From the NCBI GenBank assembly GCA_022432975.1, contig CM039515.1, positions 14,634,583 through 14,698,582 of the forward strand: DNA of 64,000 nt. The letters are read 5' to 3'. Origin of the DNA: Begonia masoniana (lineage: Eukaryota; Streptophyta; Magnoliopsida; Cucurbitales; Begoniaceae). The translations under genes and the position numbers were made by a program. Shown here in pieces: positions 24,677 through 37,436 of this stretch. The notes below the pieces were generated by a model. The model made no database searches. It was not told where the DNA came from and saw nothing but the letters and a program-made list of their open reading frames with translations. The first letter of the stretch is position 1, and each line of letters begins with the position of its first letter.

Positions 24677-25636
24677 AAATGAGGGTTTAACAAAATTATT
24701 GATGAAAAGTCAAACTTATAACAGAATCAAAGCACATGGTTAGGTTTGCCGATTATTTTAGTATAAGGAGCTAATGGAAATAAAGTGCATAGTACATAGT
24801 TAAAATCGATAATTATCCTAAAATATAATACAATGTTAATCTACGATTCTATGAATATCTTAAAATAAGAAAATTCAAATAAATACTAGTTTTTTTAATT
24901 GAAGATAAGTAAATTCTACGTTGGGACTCTCGAAAAGTTCACCCGACTTTGAAATATTATTCGTAACAAAAGATTTAATTTAGTTCTTATGCGTTTTGGA
25001 GATCTATCGACTAAAATACAGACACAAAACACTATCAATTTAGTCTATGTTCCCTCGAAATAAGCATGCTATTAGAGAGCTCTAATTTAATGGTAAGCAT
25101 AATAATTTGAGACGATTATCGAGTATAATATGATTTTTTCTCTTAAACTTTCTTGCCGTATTGCTTTTGCTAATTTAGAGATGGTAGAACTCGAATTAGT
25201 TGCATAGATACAGTAGGTGAGTAATATATGATTGAAATACATATATTGTTAGTAATTAATTTATATTAAATACTAAGAAATTATAAATTTGTAAATTGTA
25301 TAATACCCTCTAACTAAGTTTATTTTCTTTCTATTGGGTTATTAAAACTAGTACTGCAGTGAACATAATCACTTTTCATTGCCAAAAAAAAATATCTGAA
25401 AATCAAAAGATAGTTGAAGATTTATTAAAAAACAAAATAATGAGTTGTTTTGATGTAACCAAAATTTTAACTAAAGTAATATTCAATTTAAATCATGATG
25501 TATGAGGTACTGAACAAAAACCAACTTCAAGTAAATTTTAAACGAACTAAACCTAGAAGTATAAAAAACGTTTAAAATAAACCTTGTCAGCCCGGTGGTG
25601 ACCCCCGTTCTCAAAAAAAAAAAAAAAATAGAGCAA

Positions 25637-25868
25637 TCAATATCAAAATTTCTTGAAATTCTTACGACATGTTTAGCATATCATTAGAAGATAATCTGAA
25701 AGATTTCGTGATTCTTCAACTCTTGTACGATTTATTATAATTTTTTAAACAATATTCTATAAAATAGACGTCAAAAAATTATAATAAATCGTACAAGTGT
25801 TGCAAAATCACTCAACTTTTCAGATTATATTCCCACGATATGCTGAACATGTGATAAAAATTTCATCC
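25637..25868. repeat. Fold-back element, mirror of 11412-11632, cut by an LTR
   Basis: Right-arm copy of the first fold-back element. A solo LTR entered at its outer edge (25869). Confidence 0.6.
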
Positions 25869-28210
25869 TGTAACGCCCTACATTTTTGGCCGGGGAAACT
25901 ATCCCTTAAATTATCGAATGAGATTAATTTTACATTAATATAATGTATGTTTTGGTGAAATTGTAGGAATGTTTAGTGGAAAACTAAACTATGGAGTAAC
26001 CAAAACAAAGCATTTAGTTAGAAAACCAATGGAGGAGTTGTTTAGGTAGGAATTAAGGTTGGTGGGAGGAAGCCAATGAATGGCTGTCAAGTGTTCAACT
26101 TGTTGAAGAAGTTAAGTTCTTCCTTCTACGAGAAACCTTCAGTTCACACTTTCTCTTTTTCTCTCTTCCAGGCGATTGAAACAAAGTTCCACACTTTGTT
26201 TCTCCTGCATTCTTCTGTTTTCTTCCGTGAAGGTAATTCTCGTCGATAGTTAACAAGTTTAACTATACTGTTTATTGATTTTGAGAGGTTTAGGGTTAAT
26301 GACCGTATAATCACGTTTTAGGTTCACAAACTACTGAAACCGAGACGTTCGAGACTTCTAGCACCGCGGCAAACAGGTAAGTTCATAACCGTAGGTTGGC
26401 CCTTATGGCCCTACATCTCGGAGGTACTAGGTTCCTGTTCTGTCGGGTAGTTTTGGGTAGAAATGTTATAGCTTCTGTTCAGTCTGTGTTATGTGTTGTC
26501 TGTTCAGTTTATGTTCCGAGTTGTCTGTTTTCTGCCTCACAATATACCCTGTTATTTCTGATGTCTGCTATTATAGGTTCAGGCACTGAGAATGTCATGC
26601 ATACACGTTTTACTGAAAATCCATGCAAAACCGATTTCTGTACACTGTTTGAAACTAATAAGATAAAATCTGACTGTCTGTAATGTACTGGTTAAGTGTG
26701 GGACGGGAAATGGTGTTCTGTTTCTTAATTTTCAGTGCATTTAGTGCACTTCTGTTACGCCTGTTTTCCCTATAAGCCCCACTTTCTGACAGATAAAAGT
26801 AATGTTCTGTAATGTTATGTACTGTCACCGTATTTCTGAAAAACTGCATGCATAGCATTTTGCATCACTGCATTCTGATTATGTCCTTATTGAGTTTTAG
26901 ACTCATAGGTGAACTCTCTGATGTAGGTACTGAACCCGTGATTGAAGACTTTGTGCCTCAAGATGATGACCTGATGTAGTTGATGGCTCGAGCTCATGGT
27001 GGTTTGGTTGCTGCAGTCAGGCATAAAATTCTGTCCCGAGGTTTAAACTTTTAAGGTATAGTCTATATCTGTAAGGTCTTCTGGAAATTTTAGTTTTGTT
27101 GTAAAAACTTCTGTTTTGGGAAAATTCTGTAGATATCTGTTAGGTTCTGTACTGATCCTCAGATTTTAAACTATGTACAGATTTTGAAGTCTAAGTTTTA
27201 AAAACTGCTGTATTTGACAGTTGAATTACATTCTGAAGTATTCTGGAACTGTTTGGAATATTTTCTGTTAGTCTGTGCATGGATGGTTTCTGGTTTTAGA
27301 GCTATCCATGTAGTGTGATCTTTCTTAAGTTCCTGTTATACCTTCGGTTGTGTTCGAGAACCATGTTTTGAATTGGTTTGAGAATCTGAGATTTTATGTT
27401 TTCTGTTTTTTTGCTCTCTGTTGGTATGTCCTTCTGTTAAAGAGTTGTCAAATTCTGCCTTGAAAATTTAGTCATCCGCCCCAGTCAAAGTCAATTTTGT
27501 CATCCGCCCCAGTATATGCCTTAGTCATCCGCCCCAGTTTTGCCTCAGTCATCCGCCCCAGTCAAAGTCAATTCTGTCATCCGCCCCAGTTATATGCCTT
27601 AGTCTTCCGCCCAGCTTAATCACAGTTTCTGTCTATGTCTTCCGTTTGACGTCATCCATCTTCCGGCTGACGTCATCACCTCATCCGGCTTCGTTTGTCG
27701 CCTGCATCTTCCGGCTGACGTCATCCAAGTAATCCGCCCAGTGTATTTATATCTCCCGGCTGACGTCAGCATAAGTCTTCTGCCCAGTTTTAAACTACGT
27801 CTTCCGGCTGACGTCACCTCCTCTTCCGCCAGTGTAATGCATGTATCTTCCGGTTGACGTCATCCATCTTCCGGCTGACGTCATCACCTCCTCCGAATTC
27901 CGTCTGCTGCCTGTATCATCCGCCTGACGTCACCACTTTCTTCCGGCTGACGTTATCACCCCTTCCGCCCAAGTTTTATCCAGCCTCTTCCCGCTGAACC
28001 TGTTCACTTTTTTCTTATGTGAACTCACCGCTGCCCCTTTTAAACTAAGTCTTCTGTCAGCTTTTCCCTTCCTCTGAAAAGATTAAGAGTTTACTTTAAA
28101 AGCTCATCCTGTTTATGTTAAAAAAAAATAGTCCCCGTTTTCCGTTAACTGTCCCGGAGTGATGGCTCCTATCCCGGACCCCGATCGGGTCCTGGTTTCG
28201 AGCTGTCACA
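25869..28210 (+). mobile_element. Solo LTR at outer end of right arm
   Basis: A 2342-bp LTR starting TGTAACGCCCTA and ending GAGCTGTCACA, with an exact CATCC duplication (25864-25868 and 28211-28215). It is closely related to 18979-21658. Putative donor 26233, acceptor ending 26321, exon-like segment 26322-26376 (55 nt), donor CAG/GTAAGT at 26377 and acceptor GATGTAG ending 26926. It also has GTCATCCGCCCCAGT repeats (27470-27610) and a TGACGTCA array. Confidence 0.88.
27640..27960. promoter_or_regulatory. Second TGACGTCA array in LTR
   Basis: Eight TGACGTCA cores and one TGACGTTA variant, in the same CTTCCGGCTGACGTCATC context as the array at 20931-21232, but with different spacing and order. 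Confidence 0.75.
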
Positions 28211-28320
28211 CATCCCATATTATTCCCTATATTTTTTGAGATAGCCAATATGAATTTTTTTAAATTTAATTTAGATCAATTAAATTTAACTGGTGATGGA
28301 TGTCAAAATGAGAGTAAACG

Positions 28321-28809
28321 ATATCTGTGGATTTGATCGTTTTATTGAATATGTTGTTTATTGCATCCGAAGACTATGATCTGGTGTTCCAGAGGTCCAG
28401 GAGGCAATATTTTTTGATCTTCATTGAAGCTCAGTCTCGGGAGGAGGCTGCATTCCGAACTCGGGAGGAGTTCTGTTACTTAGACAAGGGGAGCTTGTCG
28501 TTCTTGATTCGTGGGCAAGGGGATCTTGCCATAACACGGATTCCGGGAGGAATCAACAACGAGGGGATCTTGTTGTTATCTAGATCTCGGGAGAGGTCGT
28601 TCTAAAGTCGAGGGGATCTCGCAAAAACAGTTTCCTTGGGGAAGTTAGCTAGAGGCGGCGACAAAGATAAGAGGAAGTTTTTATTTGTATAAGTCTGATT
28701 GTCTTGTAACTTTGTGAACTCAAAGAAATGTTTTTATATCTGGGCGTGGCCCCGCAGATGTAGACTGGTTGCCGAACTACGTTAACTACCTCTTGTCTCA
28801 TTTATTTCC
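28321..28809 (+). repeat. Direct repeat of 10823-11310 flanking the palindrome
   Basis: About 489 bases matching the end of the left LTR-like segment in the same orientation (shared landmarks GGATTTGATC and GATCTGGTGTTCCAG). Scattered substitutions and small indels separate the copies, so the duplication is not recent. It continues into GCATATTTATATTGTTCATC, which may be the true LTR end missing on the left. Confidence 0.8.
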
Positions 28810-28844
28810 GCATATTTATATTGTTCATCATTGCATTCATTATC

Positions 28845-28874
28845 GGTGTCACACGTAATACCCTGTGTGACACC
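28845..28874. other. 10-bp hairpin near LTR-like end
   Basis: Stem GGTGTCACAC (28845-28854), a 10-base spacer, then GTGTGACACC (28865-28874). It lies between the LTR-like repeat and the satellite array. Role unknown. Confidence 0.5.
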
Positions 28875-28926
28875 GCAGATCTAATCGTAATCTTTCACAA
28901 AATATTAGAAAATGTAAGAAAGGTGG

Positions 28927-31900
28927 AAGAACAAGCAGTGCAATTGGACAAATTGTTCGGGGTCTGAATTGAACACTCCTCATAGTTCGGTGGCCAGATT
29001 GCCGAAACATATTGTTTGGGGTCTGAATTGAAAAAAACCTCATAGTTCAAGGGTGGAATTGTAGAAAAAAATTGTTCGGGGTCTGAATTGAAAACTCATC
29101 ATAATTCGGGGGCTGAATTGTAGAAACAAATTGTTCGAGGTCTGAATTGAAAAACCTCATAGTTCAAGGGTCGAATTGCAGAAAAAAATTGCTAGGGGTC
29201 TGAATTGAAAACTTCTCATAGTTCGGGGGTGATTTGCCAAAACAAATTGTTGGGGGTCTGAATTGAAAATATCTCATAGTTGGGTGTTCGAATTAAAGAA
29301 ATAAATTGTACGGTGTCTGAATTGAAAAACCCTTACAGTTCGATGGCTGAAAGATATATTTTCATAGTTTGGTGGACGAATTTGACGAAAGAAATTGTTC
29401 GGGTCTGAATTAAACAAACCTCATAGTTCGGTGGCCGAAATGCCCAAACAAATTTTCGGGGTCTGAAAAGAAAACTCCTCCTAGTTTGGGGGTATGAATT
29501 GAAAAACTTCATAGTTTAAGGATCAAATTGTTAAAATAAATTGTTTGGGATCTGAATTGAAAACGTCTCATAATTTGGAGGCTGAAATGAAGAAAAAAAT
29601 TGTTCGGGGTCTAAATCGAAAAAATTTCATAGTTCAAGGATCAATATGTAGAAATAAATTGTTCGGGTCTGAATTGAAAACTCCTCATAGTTCGGGGGCT
29701 AAATGACGCAAGATAATGTTTGGGGTCAGAATTGAAAAATACTCATAGGTTCGGGGCCGACAATGACAAAAAACCAAAAAAACAAAAAAAAAAAAAAAAA
29801 AAAAAGAAAGAAAATGTTCGGGGTCTGAATTGAAAAAACCTCATAGTTCAAGGGTCGAATTGCAAAACAATTGTTCGGGGTCTGAATTGAAAAAACCTCA
29901 TAGTTCAAGGGTCGAATTGATGAAAGAAATTGTTCGGGGTCTGAATTGAAAACCCTTGATCTCGGTGCCAAAAGATCTTTTTCATAGTTTGGTGGCGAAT
30001 TTGACGAAAGAAATTGTTCGGGGTCTGAATTGAAAAAACCTCATAGTTCGGTGGCCGAAATGACGAAACAAATTGTTCGGGGTCTGAATTGAAAACTCCT
30101 CATAGTTTTCGGGGGTTTTGAATTGAAAAAACCTCATAGTTCAAGGGTCGAATTGATGAAAGAAATTGTTCGGGGTCTGAATTGAAAACTCCTCATAGTT
30201 CGGGGGCCGAAATGACGAAACAAATTGTTCGGGGTCTGAATTGAAAAAACCTCATAGTTCAAGGGTCGAATTGATGAAAGAAAATGTTCGGGGTCTGAAT
30301 TGAAAACTCCTCATAGTTCGGGGGCCGAAATGACGAAACAAATTGTTCGGGGTCTGAATTGAAAAATACTCATAGTTCGGGGGCCGAAATGACGAAACAA
30401 ATTGTTCGGGGTCTGAATTGAAAATACTCATAGTTCGGTGGCTGAATTGCCGAAATAAATGTTCAAGGGTCCTGAATTGAAAACTCCTCATAGTTCGGGG
30501 TCAGAATTGAAAACTCCTCATAGTTCGGTGGCCGAAATGACGAAACAAATTGTTCGGGGTCTGAATTGAAAAAACCTCATAGTTCAAGGGTCGAATTGAT
30601 GAAAGAAATTGTTCGGGGTCAGAATTGAAAACTCCTCATAGTTCGGGGTCAGAATTGAAAAAACCTCATAGTTCGGGGTCAGAATTGAAAAATCCTTATA
30701 GTTCAAGGGTCGAATTGCAGAAAAAAAATATTTGGGGTCTAAAATTGGCAAAAACTCCTTATAGTTTGGGGCTGAATTGCCGAACACATTGTTTGGGATC
30801 TGAATTGAAAAAACCCATATAGCTCGGTGGCCGAAATGACGAAACAAATTGTTCGGGGTCTGAATTGAAAAATACTCATAGTTCGATGGGCGAATTGATG
30901 AAAGAAATTGTTCGGTCTTATTGAAAACTCCTCATAGTTCGGGGCCGATTGATGAAAGAAAATGTTCGGGGTCTGAATTGAAAAAACCTCATAGTTCAAG
31001 GGTCGAATTGATGAAAGAAAATGTTCGGGGTCTGAATTGAAAACTCCTCATAGTTCGGTGGCCAGATTGTCGAAACAAATTGTTCGGGGTCTGAATTGAA
31101 AAACTTCATAGTTTAAGGGTCGAATTGCAGACCCACATGGTGCGATTGTCTGAATTGAAAACTCCTCATAGTTCGGGGGCCGAAATGACGAAACAAATTG
31201 TTCGGGGTCTGAATTGAAAAATACTCATAGTTCGGGGGCCGAAATGACGAAACAAATTGTTCGGGGTCTGAATTGAAAAAACCTCATAGTTCAAGGGTCG
31301 AATTGATGAAAGAAAATGTTCGGGGTCTGAATTGAAAAAACCTCATAGTTCAAGGGTCGAATTGATGAAAGAAATTGTTCGGGGTCTGAATTGAAAAAAC
31401 CCTATAGTTCGGGCGCAAAAAGATATATTTTCATAGTTTGGTGGGCGAATTTGACGAAAGAAATTGTTCGGGGTCTGAATTGAAAACTCCTCATAGTTCG
31501 GTGGCGAAAGCCTAACAAATTGTTCGGGGTCTGAATTGAAAACTCCTCATAGTTCGGGGTCAGAATTGAAAAAACCTCATAGTTCAAGGGTCGAATTGAT
31601 GAAAGAAATTGTTCGGGGTCTGAATTGAAAACTCCTCATAGTTCGGGGGCCGAAATGACGAAACAAATTGTTCGGGGTCTGAATTGAAAACCCTCATAGT
31701 TCAAGGATCAAATAGTAGAAAAAATTGTTCGGGGTCTGAATTGAAAAATCCTCATAGTTTGGTGGCCGGACTGCCGAAACAAATTGTTCGGGGTCTGAAT
31801 TGAAAAAACCTCATAGTTCAAGGGTCGAATTGCAGAAACAATTTGTTCGGGGTCAGAATTGAAAACTCCTCATAGTTCGGGGTCAGAATTGAAAAATACT

Positions 31901-34726
31901 CATAGTTCGGGGTCAGAATTGAAAAATCCTTATAGTTCAAGGGTCGAATTGCAGAAAAAAAATATTTGGGGTCTAAAATTGCAAAACTCATTATAGTTTG
32001 GGGGCCCAATTGACGAAAGAAATTGTTCGGGGTCTGAATTGAAAAAACCCATATAGCTCGGTGGCCGAAATGACGAAACAAATTGTTCGGGGTCTGAATT
32101 GAAAAATACTCATAGTTCGATGGGCGAATTGATGAAAGAAATTGTTCGGGGTCTGAATTGAAAACTCCTCATAGTTCGGGGGCCGAAATGACGAAACAAA
32201 TTGTTCGGGGTCTGAATTGAAAAAACCTCATAGTTCAAGGGTCGAATTGATGAAAGAAAATGTTCGGGGTCTGAATTGAAAAAAACCTCATAGTTCGGTG
32301 GCCAGATTGTCGAAACAAATTGTTCGGGGTCTGAATTGAAAAAACCTCATAGTTCAAGGGTCGAATTGATGAAAGAAATTGTTCGGGGTCTGAATTGAAA
32401 AAACCTCATAGTTTGGGGGCCCAATTGACGAAAGAAAATGTTCGGGGTCTGAATTGAAAAATACTCATAGTTCGGGGGCCGAAATGACGAAACAAATTGT
32501 TCGGGGTCTGAATTGAAAAAACCTCATAGTTCAAGGGTCGAATTGATGAAAGAAAATGTTCGGGGTCTGAATTGAAAAATCCTCATAGTTTGGGGGCCCA
32601 ATTGACGAAAGAAAATGTTCGGGGTCTGAATTGAAAAATACTCATAGTTCGGTGGCTGAATTGCCGAAATAAATTGTCAGGGTTTGAATTGAAAAAACCT
32701 CATAGTTCGGGGTCAGAATTGAAAAATACTCATAGTTCGGTGGCTGAATTGCCGAAACAAATTGTTCGGGGTCTGAATTGAAAAAACCTCATAGTTTAAG
32801 GGTCGAATTGCAGAAACAATTTGTCGGGGTCAGAATTGAAAAAACCTCATAGTTCAAGGGTCGAATTGATGAAAGAAAATGTTCGGGGTCTGAATTGAAA
32901 AATCCTTATAGTTCAAGGGTCGAATTGCAGAAAAAAAATATTTGGGGTCTAAAAGTGCAAACTCATTATAGTTTGGGGGCCCAATTGACGAAAGAAATTG
33001 TTCGGGGTCTGAATTGAAAACTCCTCATAGTTCGGGGGCCGAAATGACGAAACAAATTGCTCGGTGGCGAATTGATATATTTTCATAGTTCGATGGGCGA
33101 ATTGATGAAAGAAATTGTTCGGGGTCTGAATTGAAAACTCCTCATAGTTCGGGGTCAGAATTGAAAACTCCTCATAGTTCGGGGTCAGAATTGAAAAAAC
33201 CTCATAGTTCAAGGGTCGAATTGATGAAAGAAAATGTTCGGGGTCTGAATTGAAAACTCCTCATAGTTCGGGGTCAGAATTGAAAACTCCTCATAGTTCG
33301 GGGTCAGAATTGAAAAAACCTCATAGTTCAAGGGTCGAATTGCAGAAAAAATTGTTCGTTGTCTGAATTGAAAACTCCTCATAGTTCGGTGGCCCATTGA
33401 CGAAATAAATTGTTCAGTGTCTGAATTGAAAAAACCTCATAGTTCAAGGGTCGAATTGATGAAAGAAATTGTTCGGGGTCTGAATTGAAAAAACCTCATA
33501 GTTCAAGGGTCGAATTGATGAAAGAAATTGTTCGGGGTCTGAATTGAAAAAACCTCATAGTTCAAGGGTCGAATTGATGAAAGAAAATGTTCGGGGTCTG
33601 AATTGAAAAAACCTCATAGTTCAAGGGTCGAATTGATGAAAGAAATTGTTCGGGGTCTGAATTGAAAAAACCTCATAGTTCAAGGGTCGAATTGATGAAG
33701 AAATTGTTCAGTGTCTGAATTGAAAAAACCTCATAGTTCAAGGGTCGAATTGATGAAAGAAAATGTTCGGGGTCTGAATTGAAAACTCCTCATAGTTCGG
33801 GGTCAGAATTGAAAACTCCTCATAGTTCGGGGTCAGAATTGAAAAAACCTCATAGTTCAAGGGTCGAATTGATGAAAGAAATTGTTCGTGTCTGAATTGA
33901 AAACTCCTCATAGTTCGGGGTCAGAATTGAAAACTCCTCATAGTTCGGGGTCAGAATTGAAAAAACCTCATAGTTCAAGGGTCGAATTGATGAAAGAAAT
34001 TGTTCGGGGTCTGAATTGAAAAAACCTCATAGTTCAAGGGTCGAATTGATGAAAGAAATTGTTCGGGGTCTGAATTGAAAACTCCTCATAGTTCGGTGGC
34101 CCATTGACGAAATAAATTGTTCAGTGTCTGAATTGAAAAAATTCATAGTTTGGTGTTCGAATTGACGAAAGAATTTGTTCGGTGTCTAAATTGAAAAAAC
34201 TTCATAATTTGGTGGTCGAATTGACGAACAAAATTGTTCAGTGTCTGAATTGAAAACCCTCATAGTTCAATGTTCGAATTGACGAAAGAAATTGTTCGGT
34301 GTATGAATTGAAAAAACCTCATAGTTAGGTGTTCGAATTGATGAAAGAAATTGTTCAGTGTCGAATGAAAAAATTCATAGTTTGGTGTTCTAATTGACGA
34401 AAAAATATTCGGTGCTTGAATGAAAAAAGCTTATAGTTGGGTGTTCGAATTGACGAAAGAAATTGTTCGGTGTCTGAATGAAAAAACTTCATAGTTCGGT
34501 GAACGAATTGAATAAAGAAATTGCTCGGTGTCTAAATTGAAGAACCCTCATAGTTCGGTGGTCGCATTGACGAAATAAATTGTTCAGTGTCTAAATTGAA
34601 AAAATCTTATACTTCGGTTGTTGAATTGACGAAATAAATTGTTCGGTATCTAAATTGAAAAAATCTCATAATTTGGTATTCGAATTGACGAAAAAAATTC
34701 TTCGATGTCTGAATTGAAAACACCTT
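28927..34726 (+). repeat. 59-bp satellite array, ~5.8 kb
   Basis: Roughly 100 copies of a two-part unit: TTCGGGGTCTGAATTGAAAA plus CTCCTCATAG, then TTCGGGGGCCGAAATGACGA plus AACAAATTG. Variant half-units (CAAGGGTCGAATTGATGAAA, GGGGTCAGAATTGAAAA) recur in higher-order blocks. Copies at 30000-34100 are uniform, while both edges (28927-29800 and 34130-34726) are degenerate, as expected from unequal exchange. Half-unit structure and sequence show kinship with the array at the palindrome centre. No genes; open frames here are repeat artefacts. Confidence 0.92.
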
Positions 34727-35378
34727 GTGTTTTATTTTATCTTTACCCAGTCATAGATGTATTAATTCTATTTTTAATATTTTTTTTAAATAATGAAATG
34801 ATAAAGAAAGTTTAGAAAAACAAAAAAACGCTTGTTAAACAAGTAATTCAGCTTCGAAGACGCCATCATAACGCGTTTATATTTATCGCTTCAAAACCAT
34901 ACCTTAAAAATTTAACTTTAACCCGAATTTCTACAAATGTCTTAAAATCACACATTCATCTTCAAACTGAATAGAAAGAGTTGTCCGAAGATTTTCGAAG
35001 AAAAATAGGGAAAGTTATGCAATTTACAAATTAAAAGTCGTTCATTTCATGGAAAAAACACAAGTTATTCAAGTTGTTCACTGCCAGTTATATCAACGCT
35101 ATAGGTTAAAAAGTGGTAATCTGGTGAAACTCGACATATACCAACGTGAACATAACCTATAATAGCCAAATGAGAGAGAAATATGCATATTAAAGTGATG
35201 AAAAGTAAAGATTAATCACCTTTAACATTGTGTCGAAACAAGCATAAGGAAAGTTAGACTTTTTAAACTCATTTAGCAAATTGAGAAATGGACAGACCAA
35301 CAATGAAAACCAGCAAAAGTGTTCATATATCTATGGTAGAATAAATGTAAACATCCGTGAATGAACTTAAAACAAATT
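34727..35378. other. AT-rich DNA, no gene recognised
   Basis: About 650 bases with no repeat, RNA gene or convincing exon that I can see. A mild possibility is further exons of the minus-strand segment at 35379-35636. Confidence 0.4.
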
Positions 35379-35636
35379 TCAAATAGTCAAAGCATCCACT
35401 GTTCTTATGAAGTAGTGAATTAAAAACTTGCCATACTGTTTAGCAATTTCATTCCAGTCAAGCAAAATTTGCTCCCTTCTAGAATTTCCTTTTGCAAACT
35501 GGAGAAGACTCTTTAGCCAACCGCTATCCTTTGTTTCTAACATTCTACAAAGATCTGGGTATTCCTTTCCCTCTGGAATGTATTGGTAGTACAACCTGCT
35601 CAAGAACATGTAGTAAGAATCCTCCAAAAGCTAAAA
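35379..35636 (-). pseudogene. Exon-like segment, family not recognised
   Basis: A minus-strand open segment with normal protein composition, reading LLEDSYYMFLSRLYYQYIPE and later SGWLKSLLQFAKGNSRREQI and LLDWNEIAKQYG. It is preceded by a pyrimidine-rich tract ending TTTAG, a good splice acceptor. The 3' limit is uncertain: the frame stops at 35379, and a GC-type donor may lie just after KQYG. It looks like one helical exon of a conserved gene, but I cannot name the family and find no partner exons nearby. It could be a gene relic or a captured exon. Confidence 0.4.
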
Positions 35637-37361
35637 CACTTCACTTCATCAATTCATGCTTATTATTTTTATTATTCATCTCTTTTTTTCATATTAAACA
35701 ACCCCAAAGACATAGCATACTAACATAGTTCAAATAGTTATACTACCCACAAACTAACCCAACAGTCAATACTAATCCAACTAGTTGTATCGAGCGATTT
35801 GGTCAATTACATCAGTTCAGTTTGGTTTCAAAAAAAAAAAAAAAACTGAATACTATGGTTTAATCTCAGTTTACATAATATAAGAATCTAACTAATCAAA
35901 CGATCCCCCAAACTTAAAATTAACCAGTTGGTCTTATATTATTTTTTTAACTTCAACAAATTTGGATTCTTCACACAAATTTTTCATGGATCTTGTTTAT
36001 TTTTTCGAAAATTAATTAGAATGTAATATTGTTAAAGTCTTTACAAGCATATAAACATTGAAACTACCATAAAAAGATTCAAGAATTTAACAATTGTTTT
36101 TTTAATAGTTTATTATATTTGAGTTTTTGGCTAAATAACATACTTGAATGTATTCGATATTTTATTTTTAGTTTGTTTAGCTAGTGCGGCCTGGTTTGTG
36201 ATAAACCCCAACCTGCTAACTGCCAACTCAGCCATTAGTTAGGATAAAGGTGCTCACTTGTTCATCCTTCTGTTTATACTAAATATCCATTTCTTTATAA
36301 TGAATTGTATCTAAGACTGGCAGAATTTGAGGGTGTTAAAATGGGGGAGGTAGTCATAGGGCTTTGAGAGATAGAGAAAAGGGTGTAAGGGAGGAGAATG
36401 AGGAGGGGAGGGTGGTGGGTTAAGTCTTCACGGACCTGTATTGCATCAGAACTCCATCTATCATTCTTCATTCTTTACATTATTGCCTGGAGCAGCAACT
36501 TGCATCGCTGAAAAATCTTTGTCTAGGAAAGCAAAGTGAGCTGCGTCTAATGTTTATGCCGCTTAAGTGCCTTCTTTTTAGAACACAACTGATTTCACCA
36601 CTTGACTAGTAGAGCTAGAAATGAAAGAGGTATATCTGATGGGATTACTGCGGGGTGTGTTTAAGCTTTGATACCTAGGAATTGATTTGACCGAATTGTT
36701 TGAATCATTAATTTAGTTTGACACTTGTCTGTTCTTAATCTAGTTTTTAGTCCCTCGCTGGTTCTTAATCTTAGTTATTTAATGTTGTGGTGTTTACCCT
36801 TGTCATTTCTTAATCTTAGTTCTGAATGCACTGTGATGTTTATATTTTTCTAGGCAAACATTTCTTAGTAATATAATTCCCATTGAAGAATGCCATCTTC
36901 GCAATTACCTTGGTTGATATTTCCTTTTGCGAAATATTAAGCTTTGTTGTGTTAGGTCTTGGATTGTATTTACTTGACAGACTGACATAAAATAAATTTG
37001 AGGTATGGTTTGATTTGTGATTTCTCCTCTTTTGATTATTTTTCGAAGTCATGGCTCTTATGTTTATGTAAAAACTTATTTTCTTAACTTAGTTTCTTTT
37101 ATTACTGTAAATTTTAACGTTTCAAATATTTTGAAATTTCTCTCTATGCCTATCATCCATTTTCTTGAAATAATCGCCGGTTCACTTCCAACTTGCCTGT
37201 TAGATATATAGAATATATGGCTTCATTTAGTCAATAGATTGGAATGGACCTCCATAACTACAAATACCTGTTATTGTTTGCTTAACTCATTTGTTTATGT
37301 CAATCACTCTCTCAAACTTGCATATTTGGGCTTAATTGTTGCAATGTGTCGAATCCCTTAT
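35637..37361. other. Low-copy-looking intergenic DNA
   Basis: AT-rich sequence without recognisable repeats, transposon ends or coding exons. It is the target into which Tekay-2 inserted at 37362. Confidence 0.4.
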
Positions 37362-37436
37362 TGAAACGCCCCAATTTAAAATCCTCAATTTTTCTTTCTC
37401 CAATTTAGAACCATAATTTAAAAATCTCAAAAAAAT

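Larger units (their letters stand above)
17114..28314 (-). repeat. Right arm of 17-kb palindrome
   Basis: Reverse complement of 11311-17113, with two solo LTRs added (18979-21658 and 25869-28210). About 200 bases at 18513-18725 have no left-arm counterpart. That segment includes a tandem duplication containing GAGCCATCCTCTCTGATAA. The symmetric point is GTCAAAATTAATTTTGAC at 17105-17122. Confidence 0.9.

Noticed and set aside
28927..34726. Many 60-90-codon frames with repeated NYEVFSIQTPN-like peptides
   Set aside because: Translations of the 59-bp satellite; no start context, no conserved frame between copies, and the unit is not a multiple of three.
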